From: Buttiauxella ferragutiae
GTDB taxonomy: Bacteria > Pseudomonadota > Gammaproteobacteria > Enterobacterales > Enterobacteriaceae
Length of the DNA stretch: 64,000 nt
Direction: 5' to 3' (one strand)
Assembly (NCBI RefSeq): GCF_001654915.1
Contig: NZ_LXEQ01000031.1
The notes under the pieces are model-generated. The model saw only the letters and a list, made by a program, of their open reading frames with translations, was not told the DNA's origin and searched no databases. A program made the position numbers and the translations under genes. Shown in pieces: positions 16,882-27,104 of this stretch; the first letter of the stretch is position 1; the number at the start of each line of letters is the position of its first letter.

Positions 16882-17946
16882 ATGGCTATCGACGAAAACA
16901 AACAGAAGGCGTTAGCGGCAGCACTTGGCCAAATTGAAAAACAATTTGGTAAAGGCTCCATCATGCGTCTGGGTGAAGACCGTACCATGGATGTGGAAAC
17001 GATCTCTACCGGTTCACTTTCACTGGATATTGCTCTGGGAGCCGGTGGCTTACCAATGGGGCGTATCGTTGAAATCTACGGACCAGAATCTTCTGGTAAA
17101 ACGACGCTGACTTTGCAAGTTATCGCCGCCGCTCAACGTGAAGGTAAAACGTGTGCGTTTATCGATGCCGAGCACGCTCTGGACCCGATTTACGCTAAGA
17201 AATTGGGCGTTGATATCGACAACCTGCTGTGTTCCCAGCCTGATACCGGCGAACAAGCTCTGGAAATCTGTGACGCATTAGCACGTTCCGGTGCTGTTGA
17301 CGTCCTCGTGGTTGACTCCGTTGCTGCTCTGACACCGAAAGCTGAAATTGAAGGCGAAATCGGTGACTCTCATATGGGCCTTGCGGCACGTATGATGAGC
17401 CAGGCAATGCGTAAACTGGCGGGTAACCTTAAGCAGTCCAACACATTGCTTATCTTCATCAACCAGATCCGTATGAAAATTGGTGTGATGTTCGGTAACC
17501 CAGAAACCACAACCGGTGGTAACGCCCTGAAGTTCTACGCATCTGTCCGTCTGGATATCCGCCGTATTGGCGCGGTAAAAGATGGCGATAACGTAGTGGG
17601 TAGTGAAACCCGCGTTAAAGTGGTCAAAAACAAAATTGCTGCACCATTTAAGCAAGCTGAATTCCAGATCATGTACGGCGAAGGCATTAACTTCTACGGC
17701 GAACTGGTTGATTTAGGCGTGAAGCACAAGCTGATTGAAAAAGCAGGTGCCTGGTACAGCTACAACGGTGAGAAGATTGGCCAGGGTAAATCAAACTCCA
17801 GTAATTTCCTGAAAGAAAACAAGCCAATGGCTGTTGAAATCGAGAAGAAACTGCGTGATATGCTGCTGAATAATCAAGATGGCACACCAGACTTTGTTGT
17901 TGATGACCATGACAAAGACGTTGCTGAAACCAAAGAAGACTTCTAA
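16882..17946 (+). CDS. recA: Recombinase RecA
   Basis: RecA forms ATP-dependent filaments on single-stranded DNA, catalyses strand exchange and triggers LexA autocleavage. The protein has 354 residues. Walker A is GPESSGKTT (about 66-74), Walker B is VLVVDSVAAL (about 140-149) and loop L2 contains the FINQIRMKIGVMFGNPETTTGG region. The C terminus is acidic (DDHDKDVAETKEDF). The ATG at 16882 has CAGGAG upstream and gives the MAIDENKQKAL N terminus; upstream in-frame codons are not used. Confidence 0.98.
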   Translation: MAIDENKQKALAAALGQIEKQFGKGSIMRLGEDRTMDVETISTGSLSLDIALGAGGLPMGRIVEIYGPESSGKTTLTLQVIAAAQREGKTCAFIDAEHALDPIYAKKLGVDIDNLLCSQPDTGEQALEICDALARSGAVDVLVVDSVAALTPKAEIEGEIGDSHMGLAARMMSQAMRKLAGNLKQSNTLLIFINQIRMKIGVMFGNPETTTGGNALKFYASVRLDIRRIGAVKDGDNVVGSETRVKVVKNKIAAPFKQAEFQIMYGEGINFYGELVDLGVKHKLIEKAGAWYSYNGEKIGQGKSNSSNFLKENKPMAVEIEKKLRDMLLNNQDGTPDFVVDDHDKDVAETKEDF

Positions 17947-17954
17947 ATACTAGT

Positions 17955-17982
17955 AAGGGCTGCCACGGCAGCCCTTGTCTTT
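17955..17982 (+). terminator. recA terminator
   Basis: The perfect stem AAGGGCTGCC / GGCAGCCCTT (17955-17976) with a 2-base loop is followed by GTCTTTAT. It should end most recA transcripts and allow limited read-through into recX. Confidence 0.85.
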
Positions 17983-18023
17983 ATCTGCTTTACTGCACTT
18001 TTCTTCTATACAGGTTATCCGTT

Positions 18024-18530
18024 ATGCCTGAACCTATTACTCCTTCTACTCGCCGCAGCGCCTGGTCCCGCTTATTAGACAAAGCCACTCGTATCCTGGC
18101 GATGCGCGATCACAGCGAACAAGAACTCCGCCGTAAACTTGCTGCACAACCCACGTTTCCCGGAAAACCAAGAGCGGAAGAAGACCCGTTTACTCCTGAA
18201 GATATCGAAAAAGTTATTGCCTGGTGTTATGAACACCGCTGGCTGGACGATGCTCAGTTCGCTTCGCGTTTTATCGCAAGTCGCAGCCGCAAAGGTTATG
18301 GCCCGCAACGTATCCGTCAGGAATTGCAGGGTAAAGGTATCGCGCGTGAACTGAGCGAAGCCGCCATGGAAAATTGCGAAATAGACTGGCAAGAGATGGC
18401 GCGAGACATTGCCGAGCGAAAATTTGGTGAGCAACTTCCTACGGAATGGAAAGAGCGGGCCAAAGTGCAGCGCTATCTTCAGTATCGTGGTTTCTTTATG
18501 GAAGACATCCAGGCCGTTTATTCAAGATAA
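18024..18530 (+). CDS. recX: RecA modulator RecX
   Basis: RecX binds RecA filaments and limits their extension and coprotease activity. The 168-residue protein has the three-helix repeats of the family (for example WCYEHRWLDDAQFASRFI and KGYGPQRIRQELQGKGI). It follows recA by 77 bp with the recA terminator between, as in E. coli, so expression probably depends on read-through. Confidence 0.95.
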   Translation: MPEPITPSTRRSAWSRLLDKATRILAMRDHSEQELRRKLAAQPTFPGKPRAEEDPFTPEDIEKVIAWCYEHRWLDDAQFASRFIASRSRKGYGPQRIRQELQGKGIARELSEAAMENCEIDWQEMARDIAERKFGEQLPTEWKERAKVQRYLQYRGFFMEDIQAVYSR

Positions 18531-18690
18531 ATACCGAAATTTTGCAGATTAGGCATACACGGGATTTTACTTCCCTCATCAGAAAACTTATCTTATTCCC
18601 ACTTTTTCCAGGTAAACAGGTCAAGGCCAAAGTATCAAAATTGGCTATGTCAGGTTTGCAACTCCTCGTTAGCTTGATTTCAGGATAATT

Positions 18691-21318
<2,628 letters not shown>

Positions 21319-21340
21319 GTAAAAAAATAAAGTGCAGACA

Positions 21341-21376
21341 GACGCTATAACTCATTTAGGTTATAGCGTCTTCTTA
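21341..21376 (+). terminator. alaS terminator
   Basis: The stem GACGCTATAAC / GTTATAGCGTC (21341-21370) is followed by TTCTT. The U run is short but the stem is strong. Confidence 0.7.
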
Positions 21377-21568
21377 AATTTGCACATACTCAATAATGAT
21401 AAAGTCAGGTTAAAGTTGCGTATATCGGCTAGACTTATTCATAACAGAATGTAATGTCGTGGTGAGTGACACTTTATGTGTTTGTCACTACTTACTTTTT
21501 GTCGTATATGATGGAGAACGCCGGGATACAGAGAGACCCGACTCTTTTAATCTTTCAAGGAGCAAAGA

Positions 21569-21754
21569 ATGCTGATTCTAACTCGTCGAGTTGGTGAGAC
21601 CCTCATGATTGGGGATGAGGTGACCGTGACAGTACTTGGGGTAAAAGGTAACCAGGTTCGTATTGGTGTTAACGCCCCGAAGGAAGTTTCTGTACACCGC
21701 GAAGAGATCTACCAACGTATCCAGGCTGAAAAATCGCAACAAACGAGTTACTAA
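21569..21754 (+). CDS. csrA: Carbon storage regulator CsrA
   Basis: CsrA is the dimeric RNA-binding protein that recognises GGA motifs and represses glycogen synthesis and biofilm formation. Its 61 residues are essentially the E. coli sequence, beginning MLILTRRVGETLMIGDEV and including the RNA-binding KEVSVHREEIY region. AAGGAGC lies 7 bases before the ATG. It lies between alaS and the serV tRNA operon as in E. coli. Confidence 0.98.
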   Translation: MLILTRRVGETLMIGDEVTVTVLGVKGNQVRIGVNAPKEVSVHREEIYQRIQAEKSQQTSY

Positions 21755-21761
21755 AGTTACT

Positions 21762-21795
21762 GCGTCTCGCTATCTGCTAGCGAGACGCTTCCTTT
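21762..21795 (+). terminator. csrA terminator
   Basis: GCGTCTCGCTA / TAGCGAGACGC (21762-21788) form a perfect 11-bp stem followed by TTCCTTT, seven bases beyond the csrA stop. Confidence 0.85.
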
Positions 21796-21989
21796 AGAGC
21801 ACTATTTTCTTCGCTTTATCTCGCAATCCCTCCTGTTTCTTCTGTCATGCCCACAATTTCTTACTTATCCCGAATGCTTTCGTACCTCTATAAACCCCAT
21901 CTTGTTAGTTGATAAAACACTCTTTTTGCCGTGAATTCACCCTAATTGTGCGCGAAGTGTGCAATTGAAACTGAGTTGGGAAAAATTGT

Positions 21990-22017
21990 TTGACTTATAA
22001 GTGCGGGAAAGTAATAT
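21990..22017 (+). promoter_or_regulatory. Promoter of the serV-argVYZQ-type tRNA operon
   Basis: The -35 TTGACT (21990-21995), a 16-bp spacer and the -10 TAATAT (22012-22017) are followed by a GC-rich discriminator GTGCGCC, typical of stringently controlled tRNA promoters. The rest of 21796-21989 shows nothing else I can name. Confidence 0.75.
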
Positions 22018-22079
22018 GTGCGCCACGCAGTGCCGATGAGCAGAAACAAGTTCAACGGTACACCTCGAAAGAGGCGTGT

Positions 22080-22172
22080 GGTGAGGTGGCCGAGAGGCTG
22101 AAGGCGCTCCCCTGCTAAGGGAGTATGCGGTCAAAAGCTGCATCCGGGGTTCGAATCCCCGCCTCACCGCCA
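22080..22172 (+). tRNA. serV: tRNA-Ser (anticodon GCT)
   Basis: This is a 93-nt class II tRNA with a long variable arm. The acceptor GGTGAGG pairs with CCTCACC, the anticodon loop is CTGCTAA (anticodon GCT), the T arm contains GGTTCGAATCC and CCA is encoded. It is the first tRNA of the operon, four bases before the first tRNA-Arg. Confidence 0.97.
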
Positions 22173-22176
22173 TTTT

Positions 22177-22253
22177 GCACCCATAGCTCAGCTGGATAGA
22201 GTACTCGGCTACGAACCGAGCGGTCGGAAGTTCGAATCTTCCTGGGTGCACCA
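22177..22253 (+). tRNA. argV: tRNA-Arg (anticodon ACG), copy 1
   Basis: This is a 77-nt tRNA with acceptor GCACCCA / TGGGTGC, anticodon loop CTACGAA (ACG, read as ICG) and an encoded CCA. It is identical to the three following copies. The symbol follows the E. coli order. Confidence 0.96.
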
Positions 22254-22263
22254 TTCTTCCTAC

Positions 22264-22400
22264 TACCATTTTGCACCGGTAGTGTTGCAAAGAAAGTTAA
22301 TTTCTTAGCGAACAACAGGGAGAAAAACGTTGCTAAAGCAACGGCCCGTCAGGGCAAGCACCGCGAGTAACGCTCCGGATGCACCATCTTGTTGATGTTG
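22264..22400 (+). other. Possible relic of a further tRNA-Arg unit
   Basis: Within the long gap between tRNA-Arg copies 1 and 2, TTTTGCACCGGTAG resembles the 5' end of the tRNA-Arg unit (TTTTGCACCCATAG). About 100 bp later GGATGCACCATCTTGTTGATG resembles the 3' end plus its downstream spacer. The middle is replaced by GC-rich hairpins (GTTGC..GCAAC, GCCC..GGGC). It cannot fold as a tRNA. Confidence 0.35.
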
Positions 22401-22449
22401 TTTAGAACAACAAACAGCATTAAGTCAGCAGTAAAAGAAGTAATCCTGT

Positions 22450-22526
22450 GCACCCATAGCTCAGCTGGATAGAGTACTCGGCTACGAACCGAGCGGTCGG
22501 AAGTTCGAATCTTCCTGGGTGCACCA
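22450..22526 (+). tRNA. argY: tRNA-Arg (anticodon ACG), copy 2
   Basis: This copy is identical in all 77 bases to the first, with the same ACG anticodon and an encoded CCA. The spacer upstream contains a degraded tRNA-like unit. Confidence 0.95.
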
Positions 22527-22587
22527 TCTTCTTCGATGTTACGGCAAGTTAAGTAACATTGAATCAGCAGTAAAGCAGCAACCCGAT

Positions 22588-22664
22588 GCACCCATAGCTC
22601 AGCTGGATAGAGTACTCGGCTACGAACCGAGCGGTCGGAAGTTCGAATCTTCCTGGGTGCACCA
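22588..22664 (+). tRNA. argZ: tRNA-Arg (anticodon ACG), copy 3
   Basis: This is an identical copy. It starts 138 bp after copy 2. The spacer shares the element AGCAGTAAAGCA with the other spacers, which suggests unit duplication. Confidence 0.95.
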
Positions 22665-22722
22665 TCTTTCTCTGATTATCTTAACGATATTCACGAGAAG
22701 CGCAGTAAAGCATCACCCTGAT

Positions 22723-22799
22723 GCACCCATAGCTCAGCTGGATAGAGTACTCGGCTACGAACCGAGCGGTCGGAAGTTCGAATCTTCCTGGGTGCACCA
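22723..22799 (+). tRNA. argQ: tRNA-Arg (anticodon ACG), copy 4
   Basis: This is an identical copy, starting 135 bp after copy 3, and it is the last of the array. Downstream 22800-22963 shows only AT-rich sequence before yqaB. Confidence 0.95.
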
Positions 22800-22963
22800 T
22801 ATTTTTCTCCAGTTTTAATTCCCCGAAAGTAACTCTTAAACTCCCCAGTAACACCACACAAACCCATTAGTCACCTTCTGTACTATCTCAATTACAAATA
22901 AGCGACAATATTATTGGTTTACGCTAAAGTAACGCCTCAATATTGAGTGATGTGAGGGATGAG

Positions 22964-23530
22964 ATGTACGAACGTTACGACGGCCTGATTTTCGATATGG
23001 ACGGAACCATCCTCGATACCGAACCAACACATCGTAAGGCGTGGCGTGAGACGCTAGCGGGCTATGGCATGCAGTTTGATGAGCAAGCTATGGTTGCGTT
23101 GAATGGCTCCCCAACCTGGCGTATCGCGCAGGCGATTATCGAACTCAATCGTGCAGATCTTGATCCTCATCGTCTGGCGCAGGAAAAGACGCAGGCCGTA
23201 AGGGCTATGCTTCTTGATACTGTGCGCCCGCTTCCTCTCATTGATGTCGTTAAATCCTGGCATGGGCGTCGTCCTATGGCTGTAGGTACCGGTAGTGAAA
23301 GCGATATTGCCGAAGCGCTGCTTAATCATTTGGGCTTACGTCAGTATTTCTCCGCTGTTGTCGCGGCAGATCACGTTAAAAACCATAAACCTGCTCCCGA
23401 CACTTTTTTGCTGTGCGCCAAATTAATGGGTGTTGCTGCGCATAAATGTGTGGTGTTTGAAGATGCAGATTTTGGCCTGGAAGCAGCACGTGCCGCTGGT
23501 ATGGATGGCGTGGATGTCCGTTTGCTGTGA
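22964..23530 (+). CDS. yqaB: Fructose-1-phosphate/6-phosphogluconate phosphatase YqaB
   Basis: YqaB is a HAD-superfamily sugar phosphatase related to beta-phosphoglucomutase. The nucleophile motif DMDGTILDTEP (about residues 11-21), motif II GTGSES (about 107) and the acidic motif EDADFG (about 166) are all present. The ATG at 22964 gives 188 residues, as in E. coli, with GAGGGA upstream; an earlier in-frame codon is less likely. The stop overlaps the GTG start of yqaA. Confidence 0.94.
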   Translation: MYERYDGLIFDMDGTILDTEPTHRKAWRETLAGYGMQFDEQAMVALNGSPTWRIAQAIIELNRADLDPHRLAQEKTQAVRAMLLDTVRPLPLIDVVKSWHGRRPMAVGTGSESDIAEALLNHLGLRQYFSAVVAADHVKNHKPAPDTFLLCAKLMGVAAHKCVVFEDADFGLEAARAAGMDGVDVRLL

Positions 23531-23955
23531 GTGAAACACTGTCATTTGTTTCACTGTTTACCAGCAGTTTTCTTAGCGCAACATTGTTACCAGGAAGCTC
23601 AGAAGCTGTTCTGGTGGCGTTATTAGTTGCAGGTTCTGGGCCAACCTGGTTACTCATTTTAATAGCAACAATGGGTAATAGCCTTGGCGGCTTAACTAAC
23701 GTTATTCTTGGACGTTTTTTCCCGTTGCGGGAACAATCGCGCTGGCAAGGAAAGGCAACTGCCTGGTTGGTGCGTTTTGGTCCGGCAACGTTATTACTCA
23801 GCTGGATGCCTTTAATTGGCGATCTACTGTGCCTGTTGGCTGGCTTATTACGAATGAGCTGGGGACCGGTAATCTTTTTCTTATGCCTTGGTAAAGCGCT
23901 TCGCTATCTCGTTGTCGCGGCTGCAACGGTACAAGGCATGGCGTGGTGGCACTAA
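23527..23955 (+). CDS. yqaA: DedA/VTT-family inner membrane protein YqaA
   Basis: This is a 142-residue membrane protein of the VTT (SNARE-associated, DedA-like) family, the same length as E. coli YqaA. It has four hydrophobic segments and the family motif GNSLGGLTNVILGRF (about 50-64). It starts with GTG overlapping the end of yqaB by 4 bp, so the two are translationally coupled. The DedA family is linked to membrane lipid and polymyxin homeostasis; no specific role can be seen here. Confidence 0.92.
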   Translation: MSETLSFVSLFTSSFLSATLLPGSSEAVLVALLVAGSGPTWLLILIATMGNSLGGLTNVILGRFFPLREQSRWQGKATAWLVRFGPATLLLSWMPLIGDLLCLLAGLLRMSWGPVIFFLCLGKALRYLVVAAATVQGMAWWH

Positions 23956-24034
23956 TTGGGTGATCTGATAATTATCATCACCATTTAAAACAATTATGCT
24001 TAATAAAAATGAATTCTACAGGCGGGAGGTCAAT

Positions 24035-25591
24035 TTGATCCCGAACGTATCACAGGCGCTGGCCTGGCTGGAACAGCATCCTCAGGCAGTAAAAGGTCTT
24101 CGTCGTGGTCTTGAGCGTGAAACGCTGCGCGTCACGCCAGATGGTCAGTTGGCAACAACCGGCCACCCGGAAAGTCTAGGTTCAGCGTTTACCCATAAAT
24201 GGATCACCACCGATTTCGCGGAAGCGCTGCTGGAGTTTATCACTCCGGTTGATGGTGACATCGACCATATGCTGACCTTCATGCGTGATATTCATCGCCA
24301 TGTCGCCCGTCATTTGGGTGAGGAACGCATGTGGCCTCTGAGCATGCCGTGCTATATCGACGACGGTCAGAATATCGAACTGGCGCAGTATGGTTCATCC
24401 AACAACGGTCGTTTTAAAACGCTCTACCGTGAAGGATTGAAAAACCGTTACGGTGCGTTGATGCAGACTATCTCCGGCGTTCACTACAACTTTTCGTTGC
24501 CGTTTGAATTTTGGCAGGCGCGGTTGGGCGTAGAAGATGCCCAGAGCGGCAAAGAAGCGATTTCCGCCGGATACTTCCGCCTGATTCGCAACTACTACCG
24601 TTTCGGTTGGGTGATCCCGTATTTATTCGGTGCATCGCCGGCGATTTGCTCGTCTTTCCTGCAAGGGAAAGAAAGCTCGCTGCCATTTGAAAAAACCGAG
24701 TGTGGCATGAATTACCTGCCATACGCGACGTCACTGCGTTTGAGCGACCTCGGTTACACCAACAAATCTCAGAGCAATCTTGGCATTACGTTTAACGATC
24801 TGGAAACTTACGTCGCCGGATTAAAACGTGCCATTAAAACGCCTTCGGAAGAGTACGCGAAGATGGGAGTTGAGAAGGACGGTAAACGCCTTCAAATCAA
24901 CACCAACGTGCTGCAAATCGAAAATGAACTCTACGCACCGATTCGCCCTAAACGTGTCACAGCGGAGGGTGAGTCGCCTTCTGACGCTCTGATGCGCGGT
25001 GGGATTGAATATATCGAAGTGCGTTCACTGGATATTAACCCGTTCTCTCCGATCGGGGTTGATGAGCAGCAAGTTCGCTTCCTCGACCTGTTTATGATTT
25101 GGTGTGTGCTGGCTGACGCGCCTGAAATGAGCAGTGATGAATTGCTTTGCACCCGTAAAAACTGGAATCGCGTGATTCTGGAAGGGCGCAAACCAGGCCT
25201 GACGTTGGGTATGGGTTGTGAAACCGCACAGCATCCGTTGCCAAAAGTGGGCAAAGACCTGTTTGCTGATTTACGTCGTGTCGCGGAAACGCTGGATGGT
25301 ATCGCTGGCAATACAGAATACCAGGACGTGTGTGACCAACTGGTCGCCTGTTTCGATAATCCTGAATTAACGTACTCAGCACGAATTCTGCGGTCTATGA
25401 TTGATAATGGCATTGGCGGAACTGGGCTGGCATTGGCTGAGCAATATCGTCAGATGCTGATCCAGGAGCCACTAGAGATTTTGACCGAAGATGTATTGCA
25501 GAAGGAGCATGACGCTTCGTGGCAACGTCAGCGGGAAATTGAAGCTAAAGATACCGAACCGTTCGACGTGTGGCTCGCAAAACACGCGTAG
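24035..25591 (+). CDS. gshA: Glutamate-cysteine ligase GshA
   Basis: GshA makes gamma-glutamylcysteine, the first step of glutathione synthesis. The protein is collinear with the 518-residue E. coli enzyme, for example GLERETLRV (about 22), ISGVHYNFS (about 146) and RSLDINPFSPIGVDEQQ (about 330). I place the start at the TTG at 24035, preceded by GGGAGG five bases upstream. It gives the E. coli N terminus (IPxVSQALAWLE) and exactly 518 residues. A longer ATG frame from 23996 is open but has no better ribosome site. Confidence 0.95.
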   Translation: MIPNVSQALAWLEQHPQAVKGLRRGLERETLRVTPDGQLATTGHPESLGSAFTHKWITTDFAEALLEFITPVDGDIDHMLTFMRDIHRHVARHLGEERMWPLSMPCYIDDGQNIELAQYGSSNNGRFKTLYREGLKNRYGALMQTISGVHYNFSLPFEFWQARLGVEDAQSGKEAISAGYFRLIRNYYRFGWVIPYLFGASPAICSSFLQGKESSLPFEKTECGMNYLPYATSLRLSDLGYTNKSQSNLGITFNDLETYVAGLKRAIKTPSEEYAKMGVEKDGKRLQINTNVLQIENELYAPIRPKRVTAEGESPSDALMRGGIEYIEVRSLDINPFSPIGVDEQQVRFLDLFMIWCVLADAPEMSSDELLCTRKNWNRVILEGRKPGLTLGMGCETAQHPLPKVGKDLFADLRRVAETLDGIAGNTEYQDVCDQLVACFDNPELTYSARILRSMIDNGIGGTGLALAEQYRQMLIQEPLEILTEDVLQKEHDASWQRQREIEAKDTEPFDVWLAKHA

Positions 25592-25595
25592 TACA

Positions 25596-25673
25596 AAAGA
25601 AAAAGGCCACAATCAATGTGGCCAAAATATACATCTCTGAATCAGGGATGATGATAATAAATGCGCGTCTTTC
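25596..25673 (-). ncRNA. micA: MicA small RNA
   Basis: MicA is the sigma-E-dependent, Hfq-binding antisense RNA that represses ompA and other outer membrane protein mRNAs. The minus-strand 5' end GAAAGACGCGCATTT and the region TATCATCATCCCTGA match E. coli MicA. It ends with the terminator GGCCACA..TGTGGCC followed by TTTTTCTTTT. It lies between gshA and luxS, transcribed against both, as in E. coli. Confidence 0.92.
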
Positions 25674-25679
25674 ATATAC

Positions 25680-25707
25680 TCAGAGTCGTCCAGGAAAGAA
25701 TGGTTCA
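25680..25707 (-). promoter_or_regulatory. Sigma-E promoter of micA
   Basis: Read on the minus strand, a TGAAC -35 core and a TCTGA -10 element (25680-25684) are separated by 18 bp after GAAC and lie 6 bp before the MicA 5' end. This fits the sigma-E consensus (GGAACTT-N16-TCTRA). Confidence 0.65.
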
Positions 25708-25745
25708 TTTTATTTTTAAATTAAATCACTATCGGAGGTGATCAG

Positions 25746-26261
25746 ATGCCGTTGTTGGATAGCTTCACAGTCGACCATACCCGCATGGGCGCGCCAGCAG
25801 TGCGTGTGGCCAAAACAATGCACACGCCTCATGGCGATACAATCACTGTATTTGATCTGCGTTTCTGCATCCCGAACAAGGAAGTGATGCCAGAAAAAGG
25901 GATTCATACACTTGAACACCTGTTTGCAGGATTTATGCGTGATCACCTGAACGGGAACGGCGTAGAGATCATCGATATTTCACCTATGGGTTGCCGCACA
26001 GGTTTCTACATGAGCCTGATTGGTGTGCCAGAAGAGTCTCGAGTTGCTGACGCGTGGAAAGCGGCAATGGAAGATGTTCTGAAAGTGAAAGAGCAAAACC
26101 AGATCCCAGAGCTGAACGTTTATCAGTGTGGGACTTACCACATGCACTCGTTGCAAGAAGCACAGGACATCGCGCGCCATATTCTTGAGCATGGTGTGAG
26201 CGTGAACAGCAACGAAGAGTTGGCTCTGCCAAAAGAGAAACTTAAAGAGCTGCACATCTAG
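25746..26261 (+). CDS. luxS: S-ribosylhomocysteine lyase LuxS
   Basis: LuxS cleaves S-ribosylhomocysteine to homocysteine and the AI-2 precursor DPD. The 171 residues include the iron-binding HTLEHLFAGF motif (His54 and His58), Cys84 in the PMGCRTGFY segment and His near CGTYHMHS (about 128). The ATG has CGGAGGTGATC upstream, an extended ribosome site. It is the last gene of the gshA-micA-luxS group. Confidence 0.98.
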   Translation: MPLLDSFTVDHTRMGAPAVRVAKTMHTPHGDTITVFDLRFCIPNKEVMPEKGIHTLEHLFAGFMRDHLNGNGVEIIDISPMGCRTGFYMSLIGVPEESRVADAWKAAMEDVLKVKEQNQIPELNVYQCGTYHMHSLQEAQDIARHILEHGVSVNSNEELALPKEKLKELHI

Positions 26262-26274
26262 TCAGAAGCCTCAT

Positions 26275-26302
26275 AAAAAGGAGCTCATCGGCTCCTTTTT
26301 AT
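26275..26302 (+). terminator. luxS terminator
   Basis: AAAAAGGAGC / GCTCCTTTTT (26275-26284 and 26291-26300) form a strong hairpin with a T run. Confidence 0.85.
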
Positions 26303-26348
26303 ATTCCTGCGCTATGCTACCTTTATCTTTTCGCTCATAAATAACGCT

Positions 26349-27104
26349 ATGTCTACCACTCTCCAGTTCAACTTCGCGACGCGTCCGCTGGTTCCCTTTG
26401 CTCATGATTATCCACATGGCGCGACGGAGCCCTGGCATAGCCATGACTGCGCACAACTGCTGCATACTTTAAGTGGCGTGGTGCGGATAGAAACGGAACA
26501 AGGGTATTGGGTTGTGCCGCCCAGTCGTGGTGTATGGCTCCCGGCGGGAACACGTCATCGGCTTCAGGTCACAGGACAAGTCGCGGCCAGAACGTTGTTT
26601 ATCGATCCTTTTGCTCGCGCGGATTTACCCTCGGTCTGTCAGGTTGTGCAGGTTTCTAATTTACTGCGTGAGTTGATCATAAGCTCGCTGGAGCTACCAG
26701 GACGGTACGAAGCCGGGAGCAGGGAGGAGAGAATCTACGAGCTGATCCTCGATGAAATCCGCGTGATGACAGTGATGCCTTTTAATCTGCCGGAACCGCA
26801 GGCACCCACGATTCAGGCGCTATGCCGTCAGGTTCAGGCTGAACCAGGTAAATCATGGACCACCACAGTGGCTGCCGCCCAGCTCAACATGAGTGAACGA
26901 ACCTTACTGCGCCATTTTCGCGAGCAAACTGGTATGGCGTTCAGCGAATGGGTACGACGCGCACGGCTAATGGAAGCACTAAATCGCCTGGCTCAAGGGC
27001 AATCGGTTCTGCGGGTGGCGCTGGATCTTGGCTATGAAAGCCACAGTGCATTCAGCGCCATGTTCCGACGGACTCTGGGCGTATCCCCAAGTGAATACTT
27101 CTAG
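26349..27104 (+). CDS. AraC-family transcriptional regulator with N-terminal cupin
   Basis: This 251-residue regulator has an N-terminal cupin fold (about 15-95, with HSHDCAQLLHTLSG and the LPAGTRHRL motif) and a C-terminal AraC helix-turn-helix pair (about 150-250, with TTVAAAQLNMSERTLLRHF and VALDLGYESHSAFSAMF). The arrangement is that of the NimR-type subgroup, whose members often control an adjacent transporter. Here the neighbour is leuA2, convergent with a 4-bp overlap of the 3' ends. The effector is unknown. Confidence 0.88.
   Translation: MSTTLQFNFATRPLVPFAHDYPHGATEPWHSHDCAQLLHTLSGVVRIETEQGYWVVPPSRGVWLPAGTRHRLQVTGQVAARTLFIDPFARADLPSVCQVVQVSNLLRELIISSLELPGRYEAGSREERIYELILDEIRVMTVMPFNLPEPQAPTIQALCRQVQAEPGKSWTTTVAAAQLNMSERTLLRHFREQTGMAFSEWVRRARLMEALNRLAQGQSVLRVALDLGYESHSAFSAMFRRTLGVSPSEYF

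Noticed and set aside
21937..22818. ORFs across the tRNA genes on both strands
   Set aside because: They translate tRNA-Ser and tRNA-Arg sequences (for example the repeated APIAQLDRVLGYEPSG peptide), a well-known annotation artefact.
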